Shown here in pieces: positions 8,424 through 16,008 of a stretch of 64,000 nt of DNA. Under the pieces are notes generated by a model. The model saw nothing but the letters and a program-made list of their open reading frames with translations. It made no database searches and was not told the DNA's origin. The stretch lies in contig CAVCTM010000001.1 in assembly GCA_963605115.1 (NCBI GenBank), positions 1 through 64,000 on the forward strand, written 5' to 3'. Both the position numbers and the translations under genes were made by a program. Within the stretch, counting starts at the first letter, position 1. Every line of letters begins with the position of its first letter. The DNA comes from SVKR01 sp963605115 (GTDB taxonomy: Bacteria; Bacillota; Clostridia; Oscillospirales; Oscillospiraceae).

Positions 8424-9336
8424 ATGTCCGGCTGTCCGCGGCGTCTTTCAGCCGCGTGTTGATGCGCTGGAGCGTGCTGTCAACAAAAGCGTTTACGAGG
8501 AAGGAATCGCCCTTATCCTTTGCGCTGATGAGAGCGAAGGTGCGGAACACCTTCGGTTCGATCGGAATGACGGAAAATTCATCCGTCATGTAGAGCTTGA
8601 ACTGCTCGTTCATGACAAACGTAACGGCGCCGCTTCGGACAAGCGAGAGCCGGGCTTCCAGACTGATGAGGTCCATGATCTTGTAGTCCGTGATCCCCTC
8701 CTTCTCCAACATGGCAACGAGCAGGGCACGCAGACCGGAGCCGGGGGAAGTGAAGACGAGGCGCTCATGCAGGAGCTCCCTGAGAGAGACGCTCTCCCTT
8801 GCGGCGAGCGGATGCTTCCGGTTTACGACGATGCAGATATACTCGTCTCGTATGGGCCAGATCCTGTATTCCTCAATGGGATAAGAGCCGTGCGGAAGAC
8901 AGAGAAGCGCAACGTCGATCTCGCCCTTCTTGACGAGCTCCAGAAGCTCAGGGTCCCAAGTTTCCACATAGGAGAGCTTGACATTCGGGTAAGCGGAAAA
9001 AAAGGCGGAGAGCCCGTCTGATATGTGCGGCGAGCTCAGCGCGCTTGCGCCGAAGACGATCTCCTCGCTCATGCTGCCGCTCAGCGTCTGAACGGTCTTG
9101 CCGAGCTGCTCGTAGGCGCGGAGCACATTCTTCGCCTGCGCGAGGAACTCTTTGCCCGCGAGCGTCAGGCTGACGCTTTTGGAGCTGCGCACAAACAGCG
9201 GAAAGCCGATCTCCTGTTCCAGCCGCTGAAGCTGCTGCGACAGCGCGGGCTGGGTGATGAACAGTTTTTCCGCGGCTTTGGAAAAGTTGCAGGTCCGTGC
9301 AAGCATTTCCACATAAGCAAGCTGAAAAAGTTCCAT
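8422..9336 (-). CDS. LysR-family transcriptional regulator
   Basis: 304 residues. The N-terminal winged helix-turn-helix is typical (FSKAAEKLFITQPALSQQLQRLEQEIGFPLFVR, split by me only for reading), followed by a linker helix and a periplasmic-binding-like effector domain with YVETWDPELLELVKKGEIDVALLC. GGAGG lies just before ATG 9336. It is divergent from the MatC-like carrier gene, the classic LysR arrangement, and a perfect inverted repeat lies between the two. It therefore probably controls carrier and SnoaL-like genes and itself. The effector is unknown, possibly a carboxylate carried by the neighbour. Confidence 0.93.
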   Translation of the reverse strand: MELFQLAYVEMLARTCNFSKAAEKLFITQPALSQQLQRLEQEIGFPLFVRSSKSVSLTLAGKEFLAQAKNVLRAYEQLGKTVQTLSGSMSEEIVFGASALSSPHISDGLSAFFSAYPNVKLSYVETWDPELLELVKKGEIDVALLCLPHGSYPIEEYRIWPIRDEYICIVVNRKHPLAARESVSLRELLHERLVFTSPGSGLRALLVAMLEKEGITDYKIMDLISLEARLSLVRSGAVTFVMNEQFKLYMTDEFSVIPIEPKVFRTFALISAKDKGDSFLVNAFVDSTLQRINTRLKDAADSRT

Positions 9337-9359
9337 GTATCCTCCGTCCGATCAATCAT

Positions 9360-9384
9360 CAGCTATAAGCTGAGCTTATAGCTG
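9360..9384. promoter_or_regulatory. Perfect inverted repeat, candidate LysR operator
   Basis: CAGCTATAAGC and GCTTATAGCTG form perfect 11-bp arms around a 3-base spacer, containing the T-N11-A pattern of LysR sites. It lies directly downstream of the lysR promoter, covering the expected start of transcription, which fits autorepression. Confidence 0.7.
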
Positions 9385-9385
9385 C

Positions 9386-9414
9386 ATTATAGAAACCAAT
9401 TTCCCTTTTGTCAA
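9386..9414 (-). promoter_or_regulatory. Consensus promoter of the lysR-like gene
   Basis: On the minus strand, TTGACA (9409-9414), 17 bases, TATAAT (9386-9391): a perfect sigma-A consensus. Such strength for a regulator gene suggests that it is held down by the adjacent operator. Confidence 0.8.
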
Positions 9415-9421
9415 GCGCTCT

Positions 9422-9434
9422 GCTATATTATAGC
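9422..9434. promoter_or_regulatory. Second short palindrome, possible LysR activation site
   Basis: GCTATA-T-TATAGC repeats the TATAGC half-site of the larger palindrome about 50 bp away, on the carrier-gene side. It could be a second LysR contact or overlap the carrier promoter. Confidence 0.4.
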
Positions 9435-9525
9435 TCGGAAAGCCTGCATGTAGATTTCCTCCAACAGCTGCCGCAGCGGTGCGCACGCGCTCGGAAGCGT
9501 ACAGAAAAATGAAGGAGGTCAAAAA

Positions 9526-10833
9526 ATGTCCATCGGTACCATTTCCCTGATCACGCTGATATTTTTTATCCTGACCATCGTGATCTCTGTCGTCAGAAAA
9601 TCCAATACGGGACTTGTCGGTCTCGGCTTCGCCATTATCCTTGCGATCATCACGAAAACGCCTTGGAAAGCGGTCGTGAGCGGATTCCCCACCAGCGTTT
9701 TTGTGACGATCATCGGCGTTACCACGTTCTTTGGCTATTTTCTTGAGAACGGCACGATAACTTGGATGTCCAAGAAGATCCTGCATACCTTCCGGAAAGC
9801 GCGCAGGGCGCTTCCGTTTGTTCTTTTCTTCATCTCGCTTGTCCTCGGCGCAACGGGAGGTCCCTCCTCCGCGGGCTTTATCGCGGCGCTGGTTTTCCCC
9901 GTCGCTTACGGCGCGGGACTGAACCCGATCCATGCCGCCGTGATCACCCTTTCCGGCGCAAACTGCGGGGCGAACATGCCCTTTGGCCAGTTTGGTGCCG
10001 TGGCGTCCAGCATTATCTCCACGGTCAACGACGGCATGTATGCCGACCAGATGCTGAAGATCGGCTGGTCCACATTCTTCCTTCAGCTGATCTCCTACCT
10101 CATCGTCCACGTGATCCTTTACTTCGTTTTCCGCTGCCACAAGATCTCCGGTGATATGGATTTCGCGGAGCCGGAGGCGCTCACGCCGGCGCAGCGCAAG
10201 AGCATCGTTATGATCATCGTGGTGCTCTGCCTTGTGATTTTCCCGCCGGTCCTTGCAAAGCTGTTTCCGGGCACCCTCATTTCCACGATCGCCGCCTACT
10301 GCGACATCACGCTGATCTGCTTCCTCGGCTGCATCGCGAACCTGTTCCTGAACCTCGGCAACGAGGCAAATGTCATCAAGCGCGTGCCGTGGGGCTCCGC
10401 GATCATGATCGCCGGCATGGGAATGCTCGTGGCGGTCGCAAAATCCCTCGGCGTGGTGGAGCATCTCGCCGATATCGTCAGCAACGTTCCGGACGCACTG
10501 ATCGCGCCGGTCCTGATGATCGTCGCCGGCGTGATGAGCACCTTCGCAAGCTCCATGAGCGTTGTTTTCCCGACCATGCTGCCGATCGCCGGCGCGCTTG
10601 CGATCGCGACGGGCGCAAATCCGCTGATGTATTTCGCCGCGATCGTCACCGGCTCGCTCACGACGGCGATCTCACCGCTCTCCACCGGCGGCTCGCTGGT
10701 CTATTCCGCCTGTCCGCCGGAGGTCAATCCGCCCCAGAAGCAGTTTGTTGGACAGCTTATCGCGGCATACTGCCTGCTGATCTTTATCGCCGTTCTGACC
10801 GCGCTTGGACTTTACGGCATTATCCCGATGTAA
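9526..10833 (+). CDS. MatC-like dicarboxylate carrier (ion transporter superfamily)
   Basis: 435 residues with about 11-12 hydrophobic segments. The N-terminal half (TGLVGLGFAIILAI, SGFPTSVFVTIIGVTTFFGY) matches the MatC N-terminal domain pattern of malonate/dicarboxylate carriers. Polar re-entrant motifs ATGGPSSAG and GANCGANMPFGQFG lie in the first half, and TAISPLSTGGSLVY in the second, as expected for the inverted repeats of the ion-transporter fold. A strong site (GAAGGAGG) precedes ATG 9526. It is probably co-transcribed with the SnoaL-like gene 25 bases downstream. The substrate is probably a small carboxylate; which one is not shown. Confidence 0.85.
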   Translation: MSIGTISLITLIFFILTIVISVVRKSNTGLVGLGFAIILAIITKTPWKAVVSGFPTSVFVTIIGVTTFFGYFLENGTITWMSKKILHTFRKARRALPFVLFFISLVLGATGGPSSAGFIAALVFPVAYGAGLNPIHAAVITLSGANCGANMPFGQFGAVASSIISTVNDGMYADQMLKIGWSTFFLQLISYLIVHVILYFVFRCHKISGDMDFAEPEALTPAQRKSIVMIIVVLCLVIFPPVLAKLFPGTLISTIAAYCDITLICFLGCIANLFLNLGNEANVIKRVPWGSAIMIAGMGMLVAVAKSLGVVEHLADIVSNVPDALIAPVLMIVAGVMSTFASSMSVVFPTMLPIAGALAIATGANPLMYFAAIVTGSLTTAISPLSTGGSLVYSACPPEVNPPQKQFVGQLIAAYCLLIFIAVLTALGLYGIIPM

Positions 10834-10858
10834 ACCGGGACAGAAAGGAGCAATCTCT

Positions 10859-11509
10859 ATGAAAATGTTTTATGAGCTTCCGATGGGAAATCTTTCCGAT
10901 GCGGAAATGATGGACAAGGCCCGTGTCCGTGAGCTCGTCGAGTATGACCGCTATTGCCGCGATTATGCACACTTCGACGCCGAGCGCGCCTGCTGGTTCG
11001 ACGACGGCGAGGTCTTTGCAACGTGGTTCAAGGGACCGATCAACGAGTTTATCGAAAAATCCAGCCGGAAGGACAAATCCCCATCTGCGCATAAGATCTT
11101 CAACACGGTCGTCTGGCTGAACGGCACACGGGCGATCGCCGAGTGTCTCTGCACGATCACCTTCCGCGTCCCGCTCGGAGAGGAGCTCATCGATCTTCAG
11201 GTCTGGAGCCGTCTGCATTTCCGCGCGGAGAAGCGCGATGAAAAATGGGGACTGCTCTATTTTGAGGGCATCTATGAAAAAGACCGGATCGACCCGGTGT
11301 TCAGCGACAGCAGGTTTGTGATCCCGCGCGAGGAGCTTCAGAAGTTCCGCCCCTGCAACTGGAATCAGTGCTACCGTCTCGCCGTTTACAGCGCCGATCC
11401 CTTCGGCGGCGGACTGGCGAACGCCGACCTCTGGGCAGGTCCGGACAAGCCGGAGACGATCCGGCGCCTCTATGATGAGAGCAGCCGCTGGTTGTTTGAG
11501 AAAGACTGA
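10859..11509 (+). CDS. SnoaL/NTF2-like fold protein
   Basis: 216 residues from ATG 10859 with AAAGGAG upstream. The arrangement of an N-terminal helical part (VRELVEYDRYCRDYAHFDAERACWFDDG) followed by strands (TVVWLNGTRAIAECLCTITFRV, LQVWSRLHFRAEKRDEKWGLLYFEG, interrupted here) matches SnoaL-like members of the NTF2 superfamily, which include small isomerases, cyclases and dehydratases. The C-terminal ~60 residues are less typical. Being the only other gene behind the carrier, it may act on the imported compound. The exact reaction is unknown. Confidence 0.65.
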   Translation: MKMFYELPMGNLSDAEMMDKARVRELVEYDRYCRDYAHFDAERACWFDDGEVFATWFKGPINEFIEKSSRKDKSPSAHKIFNTVVWLNGTRAIAECLCTITFRVPLGEELIDLQVWSRLHFRAEKRDEKWGLLYFEGIYEKDRIDPVFSDSRFVIPREELQKFRPCNWNQCYRLAVYSADPFGGGLANADLWAGPDKPETIRRLYDESSRWLFEKD

Positions 11510-11518
11510 AAATATCGG

Positions 11519-11558
11519 AAAAGACCGTGCGCGTTTATGCAGCGCACGGTCTTTTTTT
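11519..11558 (+). terminator. Terminator of the carrier/SnoaL operon
   Basis: A 12-bp perfect stem (AAGACCGTGCGC / GCGCACGGTCTT) followed by seven T; a strong intrinsic terminator 10 bases after the stop codon. Confidence 0.9.
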
Positions 11559-11578
11559 GCGTCAGAAGACTCTTGCTT

Positions 11579-11607
11579 TTGACAAGAAACGCGATCCGTG
11601 GTAGAAT
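11579..11607 (+). promoter_or_regulatory. Promoter of the OmpR-type two-component operon
   Basis: TTGACA (11579-11584), 17-base spacer, TAGAAT (11602-11607). A further TATAAT occurs at 11633-11638 without a good -35. Confidence 0.75.
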
Positions 11608-11668
11608 CATACAAAAATGATGCAGGGACGGGTATAATAGAGCCTGAAAAAAGAAGGTGGCGTTTGAA

Positions 11669-12322
11669 ATGATAAAAATTCTGGTCGTGGAGGACGAGAA
11701 GCCGATCAACGATCTGATCGAGATGAACCTGACCGAGGCGGGGTATGAGTGTACCTGCGTGTATGACGGCATCGCCGCCTGCGACGCGGTGGAGAGCCAG
11801 CGCTTTGACCTTGTGCTGCTGGACATCATGCTCCCCGGTGCGGACGGGTATGAGGTCCTGGACTACATCAAGCCGCTGGAGATCCCGGTCATCTTCCTGA
11901 CGGCGAAGGGCAGCACGGAGGACAAGGTGAAGGGCTTGAAGCTCGGTGCGGACGACTATCTCACGAAGCCGTTTGAGATCGTCGAGCTGCTCGCGCGCGT
12001 GGAGAGCATCCTGCGCCGCGCGGGGAAGACCCAGACGGAGCTTGTCGTCGGCGACGTGACGATCGACACGCGCTCGCGCGCCGTGCGCCGCGGGAACAAG
12101 GACGTGCAGCTGACGATGAAGGAATACGAGCTGCTCCTGCTCTTCGCCCGCAACCGCAATATCGCGCTGTTCCGCGAGACGCTCTATGAGCATGTCTGGG
12201 GCAACGACTATATGGGAGACTCCCGCACCGTGGACCTCCATGTGCAGCGCCTGCGCAAGAAGCTGCACTGGGAGGACAAGATCAAGGCAATTTACAAGGT
12301 AGGCTACCGACTGGAGGTCTGA
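11669..12322 (+). CDS. OmpR/PhoB-family response regulator
   Basis: 217 residues from ATG 11669 (MIKILVVEDEKPIND) with GAAGGTGG upstream. The receiver domain (about 1-115) has the acidic pocket VVEDE, the phosphoacceptor Asp in LVLLDIMLPGADGYEVL, and Lys in DDYLTKPFE. The C-terminal winged helix (about 120-217) has the typical LTMKEYELLLLFARN and DSRTVDLHVQRLRKKL. It pairs with the kinase 4 bases downstream. Targets are unknown; the following membrane-anchored protein and the VanY genes raise the possibility of a cell-envelope regulon. Confidence 0.95.
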   Translation: MIKILVVEDEKPINDLIEMNLTEAGYECTCVYDGIAACDAVESQRFDLVLLDIMLPGADGYEVLDYIKPLEIPVIFLTAKGSTEDKVKGLKLGADDYLTKPFEIVELLARVESILRRAGKTQTELVVGDVTIDTRSRAVRRGNKDVQLTMKEYELLLLFARNRNIALFRETLYEHVWGNDYMGDSRTVDLHVQRLRKKLHWEDKIKAIYKVGYRLEV

Positions 12323-12326
12323 ACGC

Positions 12327-13298
12327 TTGGAACGCAAAAACAGCCGGCCGCTCAAGACGTTTTTCGCTGCGGCGGCGGTCATCGCGGTCATCGTCTGCAT
12401 CGGCGAGTGCATCCTGCTCCGCCGGGTGCCCGCCGCGTCGCGCTATTACGGCGCTTATATCGTGTTTCTGCTCGTCTCCGTGCTCGCCGGCGGCTTTTTC
12501 GTCTACGCCGTGGAGTGGTTCGTGAGCTCCGCGGAAACGCGGACGATGCGGCTTCAGAAGGTGCGCATCAGCGAGCTGGAGCGCAGCATCGAAAACCTCG
12601 AAAACGTCGCGTCCCGGCGCGAGGAGTTTATCGGCTCGTTCGCCCACGAGCTCAAAACGCCGCTCACCGCCATCATCGGCTATGCGGACATGCTGCGCAG
12701 CAAGGACATGAACCCGAAATCCCGCTTTACCGCCGCCGGCTATATCTTCTCCGAGGGCAAGCGCCTTGAGGCGCTCTCGCTGAAGCTGATGGACATCATC
12801 GTCGCGGGCAAGCAGGACTTCGAGCCGAAAAAGTTCGAGGTCGGCTACTTTATCCGCTCCATCGCGGCGGTGACGGTGCCGAGCCTCTCGAACGACGGGC
12901 TGACGCTCGATCTGCGCTGGGAGCCCGGCACGATCGAGGTCGAGCCGGACCTTTTCAAAACGCTGATGATCAACCTCGTGGACAACGCGCGCAAGGCGAG
13001 CAAAAAAGGCGACGTCATCGAGCTTTTCGGCAAGGCGGAGGACGGCGGCTATGCGCTCTATGTCCGCGACCACGGCCGCGGCATGCCCGCCGAGGAGCTC
13101 AGCCGCATCACGGAGCCGTTTTATATGATCGACAAATCCCGCTCCCGCGCCCAGAACGGCGCCGGGCTCGGTCTCGCGCTCTGCCAGCGCATCGCGGAAC
13201 TGCACGGAACGCGGCTCGAATACGAAAGCGAGCTCGGCAAGGGCACGACGGTGCGGATATTGCTGAAGGGAGGCGCGGCGAATGAAAAAGCTGACTGA
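12327..13298 (+). CDS. Membrane sensor histidine kinase
   Basis: 323 residues. The start is a TTG at 12327 with GGAGG 9 bases upstream, inside the end of the response-regulator gene; no better ATG keeps the first membrane helix. Two transmembrane segments (about 10-30 and 40-62) enclose only a short outside loop, so the signal is probably sensed in or near the membrane. Then come HisKA with SFAHELKTPLTAIIGY (phosphorylated His) and an HATPase domain with NLVDNARKAS (N box), DHGRGMP (G1) and NGAGLGLAL (G2). It is the cognate kinase of the preceding regulator. Confidence 0.94.
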   Translation: MERKNSRPLKTFFAAAAVIAVIVCIGECILLRRVPAASRYYGAYIVFLLVSVLAGGFFVYAVEWFVSSAETRTMRLQKVRISELERSIENLENVASRREEFIGSFAHELKTPLTAIIGYADMLRSKDMNPKSRFTAAGYIFSEGKRLEALSLKLMDIIVAGKQDFEPKKFEVGYFIRSIAAVTVPSLSNDGLTLDLRWEPGTIEVEPDLFKTLMINLVDNARKASKKGDVIELFGKAEDGGYALYVRDHGRGMPAEELSRITEPFYMIDKSRSRAQNGAGLGLALCQRIAELHGTRLEYESELGKGTTVRILLKGGAANEKAD

Positions 13299-13974
13299 AT
13301 CGCTGCACCTCACGGAGCGGACGAAGCTGATCATCACCGTTGCGGCAGCGGCGGCGCTGCTGCTCGCGGCGATGCTCGTGCCGCTCGCGTTCCGCACCGC
13401 GGAGCCCGCCGCGGAGACGGACGACGCCCCGCGCCGTGCGGAGATCTTCCAGCGCTATCTTGCGGGGGACGAGAGCATCGCCGCCGAGCGCATCGAGACG
13501 CCGGAGGCGGAGCTCACCGCCGCCTGCGAAACGCGGATGCACACCCTCGCCGCCCGCTGCATCGACGACCGCGAGGCGGATCTGGACGGACCTTACAGCA
13601 GCGAATACACCGTCCTGACGGACGGGGAGACGACGCTGCGCATCGCGCGCATGTGGCTGGAGCAGCGCGGCGACTGGCAGAACTGGCTGGACGTGTTTTT
13701 CGACGCGGACACCGGGACGGTCTACCGCCTCTATTTGAGCCGCGAGCGGATCAGTCATGCGGAGCGTTACCCCGTGACGGAGGAGAGCCGCCCGACCGTG
13801 GAATACACGGCGGAGATGCTTGCCGCCGAGCTCGGCGGGACCGTGCGCACCCTGCACGAGACGGGCTCAAACCGCGCTTTCGTGACGATCGCGGCGGCGC
13901 AGGGCAGTGCGTTTTACGACATCGCCTGCGTCTGCTACGACAACCTCATCGACCTCACCATCGACTGCCTGTGA
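13282..13974 (+). CDS. Membrane-anchored protein of unknown function, linked to the two-component system
   Basis: 230 residues, overlapping the kinase gene by 17 bases. One N-terminal membrane helix (about residues 17-35, LIITVAAAAALLLAAMLVPL) is followed by an exported domain with alternating strand-like stretches (LRIARMWLEQRGDWQNWLDVFFDADTG, in part; TVYRLYLS). I do not recognise a family. The overlap and shared operon suggest that it works with the kinase, for instance as an accessory sensor or a sporulation/germination-type lipoprotein analogue, but that is inference. Confidence 0.75.
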   Translation: MKKLTESLHLTERTKLIITVAAAAALLLAAMLVPLAFRTAEPAAETDDAPRRAEIFQRYLAGDESIAAERIETPEAELTAACETRMHTLAARCIDDREADLDGPYSSEYTVLTDGETTLRIARMWLEQRGDWQNWLDVFFDADTGTVYRLYLSRERISHAERYPVTEESRPTVEYTAEMLAAELGGTVRTLHETGSNRAFVTIAAAQGSAFYDIACVCYDNLIDLTIDCL

Positions 13975-14058
13975 GCGCCCGCCGCAGGCAGTTTCCCACA
14001 TCTGTGGGGCGATTTTGCCCCGAAAAGCGTCGAAATCCGCCGACAGTGGAGGAAAAGC

Positions 14059-14087
14059 TTGCGAAATCCGGAAAAGCATGGTAAAAT
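14059..14087 (+). promoter_or_regulatory. Promoter of the tandem VanY genes
   Basis: TTGCGA (14059-14064), 17-base spacer, TAAAAT (14082-14087); leader of about 90 bases to the first VanY gene. The 200-base intergenic stretch before it holds short palindromes but no convincing terminator. Confidence 0.6.
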
Positions 14088-14182
14088 ATGCCACTGTGGT
14101 ATAGTGCAGAGAGAAATTTCTATTCCGCTCATCCGGTCCGCGTAAAAACCGCGGACGAGAGAAAGGGGAAAATATTCTGTTT

Positions 14183-14971
14183 ATGGCAAACAAGGGCAAA
14201 AGCCTGATCCTGCTGGTGCTGACGGTGCTGCTGCTCGTCGTCATCAGCTCCCGCGTCGCGCCGGACGCCGCGCGCGATACGGAGCGGGGACCGACATCGG
14301 TGGACGATCCGCCGGTCGTGACCTCCTCGCCCGTCGCGGAGGAGACCCCGGAGCCGACGCCGACGCCGGAGCTTCGCATCCGGGACCGTCTGCCCGGCAT
14401 TTCGACCGGGGACTGGAATCTGAAGCTCGTGAACGAGACTTACGTCCTCTCGAACTCCTTCGCGCCGGACGTTACCGCCGTGCGCGACGGTCAGTATTTC
14501 GACACCCGCGCCGCCGACGCGCTGGAGGCGATGCTCTCCGCGGCGGAGGAGGCGGGCTACACCGTCGTGATCTCCTCGGCTTACCGGCCTTACTCGACGC
14601 AGGCGTATCTTTTCTTCGGCAAGGCGAGCCAGATCGCCTGGGGCGGCACGGTCGAATATGCCGAGGCGGAGCAGCTCGCGCGCAAGATCGTCGCCTATCC
14701 GGGCACGAGCGAGCACCAGCTCGGCCTCGCGGTCGACATTCTGGACAGCTCCTCGACCAAGCTGGACGTGGAGTCCACGGAGGGGCTGCCCGTCCTTGAA
14801 TGGCTGACGGAGCACTGCGCCGAATACGGCTTTATCCTCCGCTACCCGAAGGACAAGCAGGACATCACCGGCTGGTATGAGCCGTGGCACTTCCGCTATG
14901 TCGGCGAGACCTGCGCGAAGTTTATGATGGACGAGGGGCTGACGCTCGAAGAGTTCATCGAGGAGTTTTAA
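14183..14971 (+). CDS. VanY-type D-alanyl-D-alanine carboxypeptidase, membrane-anchored
   Basis: 262 residues. An N-terminal helix (about 7-22, SLILLVLTVLLLVVI) with no lipobox is followed by a low-complexity Thr/Pro linker (residues ~50-62). The VanY catalytic domain (about 95-262) shows SSAYRPYSTQAYLF, GTSEHQLGLAVDI (zinc-binding His and Asp), and EPWHFRYVG (zinc-binding His with catalytic surroundings). It should trim D-Ala from stem peptides of peptidoglycan outside the membrane. A second, lipoprotein copy follows 74 bases downstream. The ribosome site (AAAGGGG) is unusually far from ATG 14183, so the start is less certain. Confidence 0.9.
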   Translation: MANKGKSLILLVLTVLLLVVISSRVAPDAARDTERGPTSVDDPPVVTSSPVAEETPEPTPTPELRIRDRLPGISTGDWNLKLVNETYVLSNSFAPDVTAVRDGQYFDTRAADALEAMLSAAEEAGYTVVISSAYRPYSTQAYLFFGKASQIAWGGTVEYAEAEQLARKIVAYPGTSEHQLGLAVDILDSSSTKLDVESTEGLPVLEWLTEHCAEYGFILRYPKDKQDITGWYEPWHFRYVGETCAKFMMDEGLTLEEFIEEF

Positions 14972-15045
14972 GGCTACATAGGAACAAAAAGGGGAGGAGC
15001 GCCCGCTCCTCCCGTGCTTTTGCGAAGAAAGCTGGGAGACGAGAT

Positions 15046-15819
15046 ATGAAAAAACTGACCGTAATTCTGCTGCTCGCGGCGCTGCTGCTCTCGCTCGGAG
15101 CCTGCACCGTCCGCCCGGAGGCAACGCCGGAGCCGACCCCGGAGCCCACCGCAGCGCCGACGCCGACACCCGAACCGACTCCGGAGCCCACACCGACTCC
15201 GACCCCGGAGCCGACTCCCACGCCAACGCCGGAGCCCACCCCGGAGCCGACGCCTTACCGCCCGGACGTGGATATCACGAGCTGGGAATATATCCTCGCA
15301 AACCCGACGCACGACATCGGGACCTACGTCCCGGAGCTCACGGAGCTCGAAGGCGGGCAGTATTTTGACTCCCGCGCCGTGGACGCGCTGAAGGAGTTCA
15401 TCGCCGCGGGACGCGCCGAGGGGCTCAGCGTTTTCCTCAGCTCCAGCTACCGCAGCTATGACATGCAGAATTACCTCTACGAGCGCAAGGTCGCCCAGTA
15501 CGGCGGCGACCGCACCGTTGCCGCAACGATCGTCGCCCCGCCGGGCACGAGCGAGCACCAGACGGGTCTTTGCTGCGACATTACGGACCAGTATTACGCC
15601 GTGAAGGACGCCTCGCTTGAGAACACGGCGCTTTACAAGTGGATGGCGGCGCACTGTCAGGAATACGGCTTCATCGTCCGCTACCCGAAGGACCGGCAGG
15701 ACGTGACCGGCATCATTTATGAGCCGTGGCATTTCCGCTATGTCGGCGTTGAGGCGGCGACGTTTATCATGGAAAACGCCCTCACGCTGGAGGAGTTTCT
15801 CGCGCTTTACGAGGATTGA
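15046..15819 (+). CDS. VanY-type D-alanyl-D-alanine carboxypeptidase, lipoprotein with Pro-Thr-Glu linker
   Basis: 257 residues from ATG 15046. The signal peptide ends in a lipobox (SLGAC, Cys20), so the protein should be lipid-anchored on the outside of the membrane. Residues 27-70 are a TPEPTP-type repeat that acts as a stalk. The VanY domain (about 75-257) has SSYRSYDMQNYLY, GTSEHQTGLCCDI and EPWHFRYVG. It is a clear paralogue of the preceding gene, with a different anchor and a long stalk, so the two may reach different layers of the wall. No vanR/S/H/A/X genes accompany them, so glycopeptide resistance is not implied. Confidence 0.92.
   Translation: MKKLTVILLLAALLLSLGACTVRPEATPEPTPEPTAAPTPTPEPTPEPTPTPTPEPTPTPTPEPTPEPTPYRPDVDITSWEYILANPTHDIGTYVPELTELEGGQYFDSRAVDALKEFIAAGRAEGLSVFLSSSYRSYDMQNYLYERKVAQYGGDRTVAATIVAPPGTSEHQTGLCCDITDQYYAVKDASLENTALYKWMAAHCQEYGFIVRYPKDRQDVTGIIYEPWHFRYVGVEAATFIMENALTLEEFLALYED
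15124..15255 (+). repeat. In-frame TPEP/TPTP coding repeat
   Basis: About 44 codons alternating Thr/Pro with Pro-Glu, made of 6- and 12-base units (ACNCCG, GAGCCN). It is likely to vary in length between strains by slippage. Confidence 0.9.
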
Positions 15820-15828
15820 CGCAAAATG

Positions 15829-15865
15829 TGGGCGCAGAACGGAAAAAAATTTCTGTCTGCGCCCA
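15829..15865 (+). other. Hairpin after the VanY pair
   Basis: A perfect 10-bp stem (TGGGCGCAGA / TCTGCGCCCA) with a 17-base A/T-rich loop lies 10 bases after the stop. No T tract follows, so it is not a standard terminator; it may stabilise the transcript end. Confidence 0.4.
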
Positions 15866-15874
15866 AAATCAGGG

Positions 15875-15903
15875 TTGATTTGCGCTGACGGTTGTGCTAT
15901 GAT
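15875..15903 (+). promoter_or_regulatory. Promoter of the rimP-nusA-infB operon
   Basis: TTGATT (15875-15880), 17-base spacer, TATGAT (15898-15903); start of transcription expected near 15910, about 100 bases before rimP. Confidence 0.75.
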
Positions 15904-15932
15904 GGTACCGTTAGATGATAGTAACCTTGACT

Positions 15933-15957
15933 GAGTGGGCGCCCCCCACTCTTTTTT
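15933..15957 (+). terminator. Leader terminator upstream of rimP, candidate NusA-responsive attenuator
   Basis: A 7-bp stem (GAGTGGG / CCCACTC) with a 5-base loop and six T lies about 25 bases after the expected transcription start and 52 bases before rimP. In Bacillus subtilis, nusA is autoregulated by a NusA-dependent terminator in the leader of the equivalent operon. Position and form here match that scheme; regulation itself is inferred. Confidence 0.7.
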
Positions 15958-16008
15958 GTGAGCAAAAATGCCGGCTTAAAATTCTGCCGGCGGCAGAGGA
16001 GAGACGCG

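Noticed and set aside
15124..15255. Short tandem repeat that could suggest a CRISPR-like or intergenic satellite
   Set aside because: It is in frame in the VanY lipoprotein gene and encodes a TPEP stalk; there are no spacers and unit length is only 6-12 bases.
14183..15819. Vancomycin-resistance cluster
   Set aside because: Only VanY-type carboxypeptidases are present; vanH, the ligase and vanX are absent, and the nearby two-component system is not of clear VanRS type and is separated by a 200-base intergenic region.
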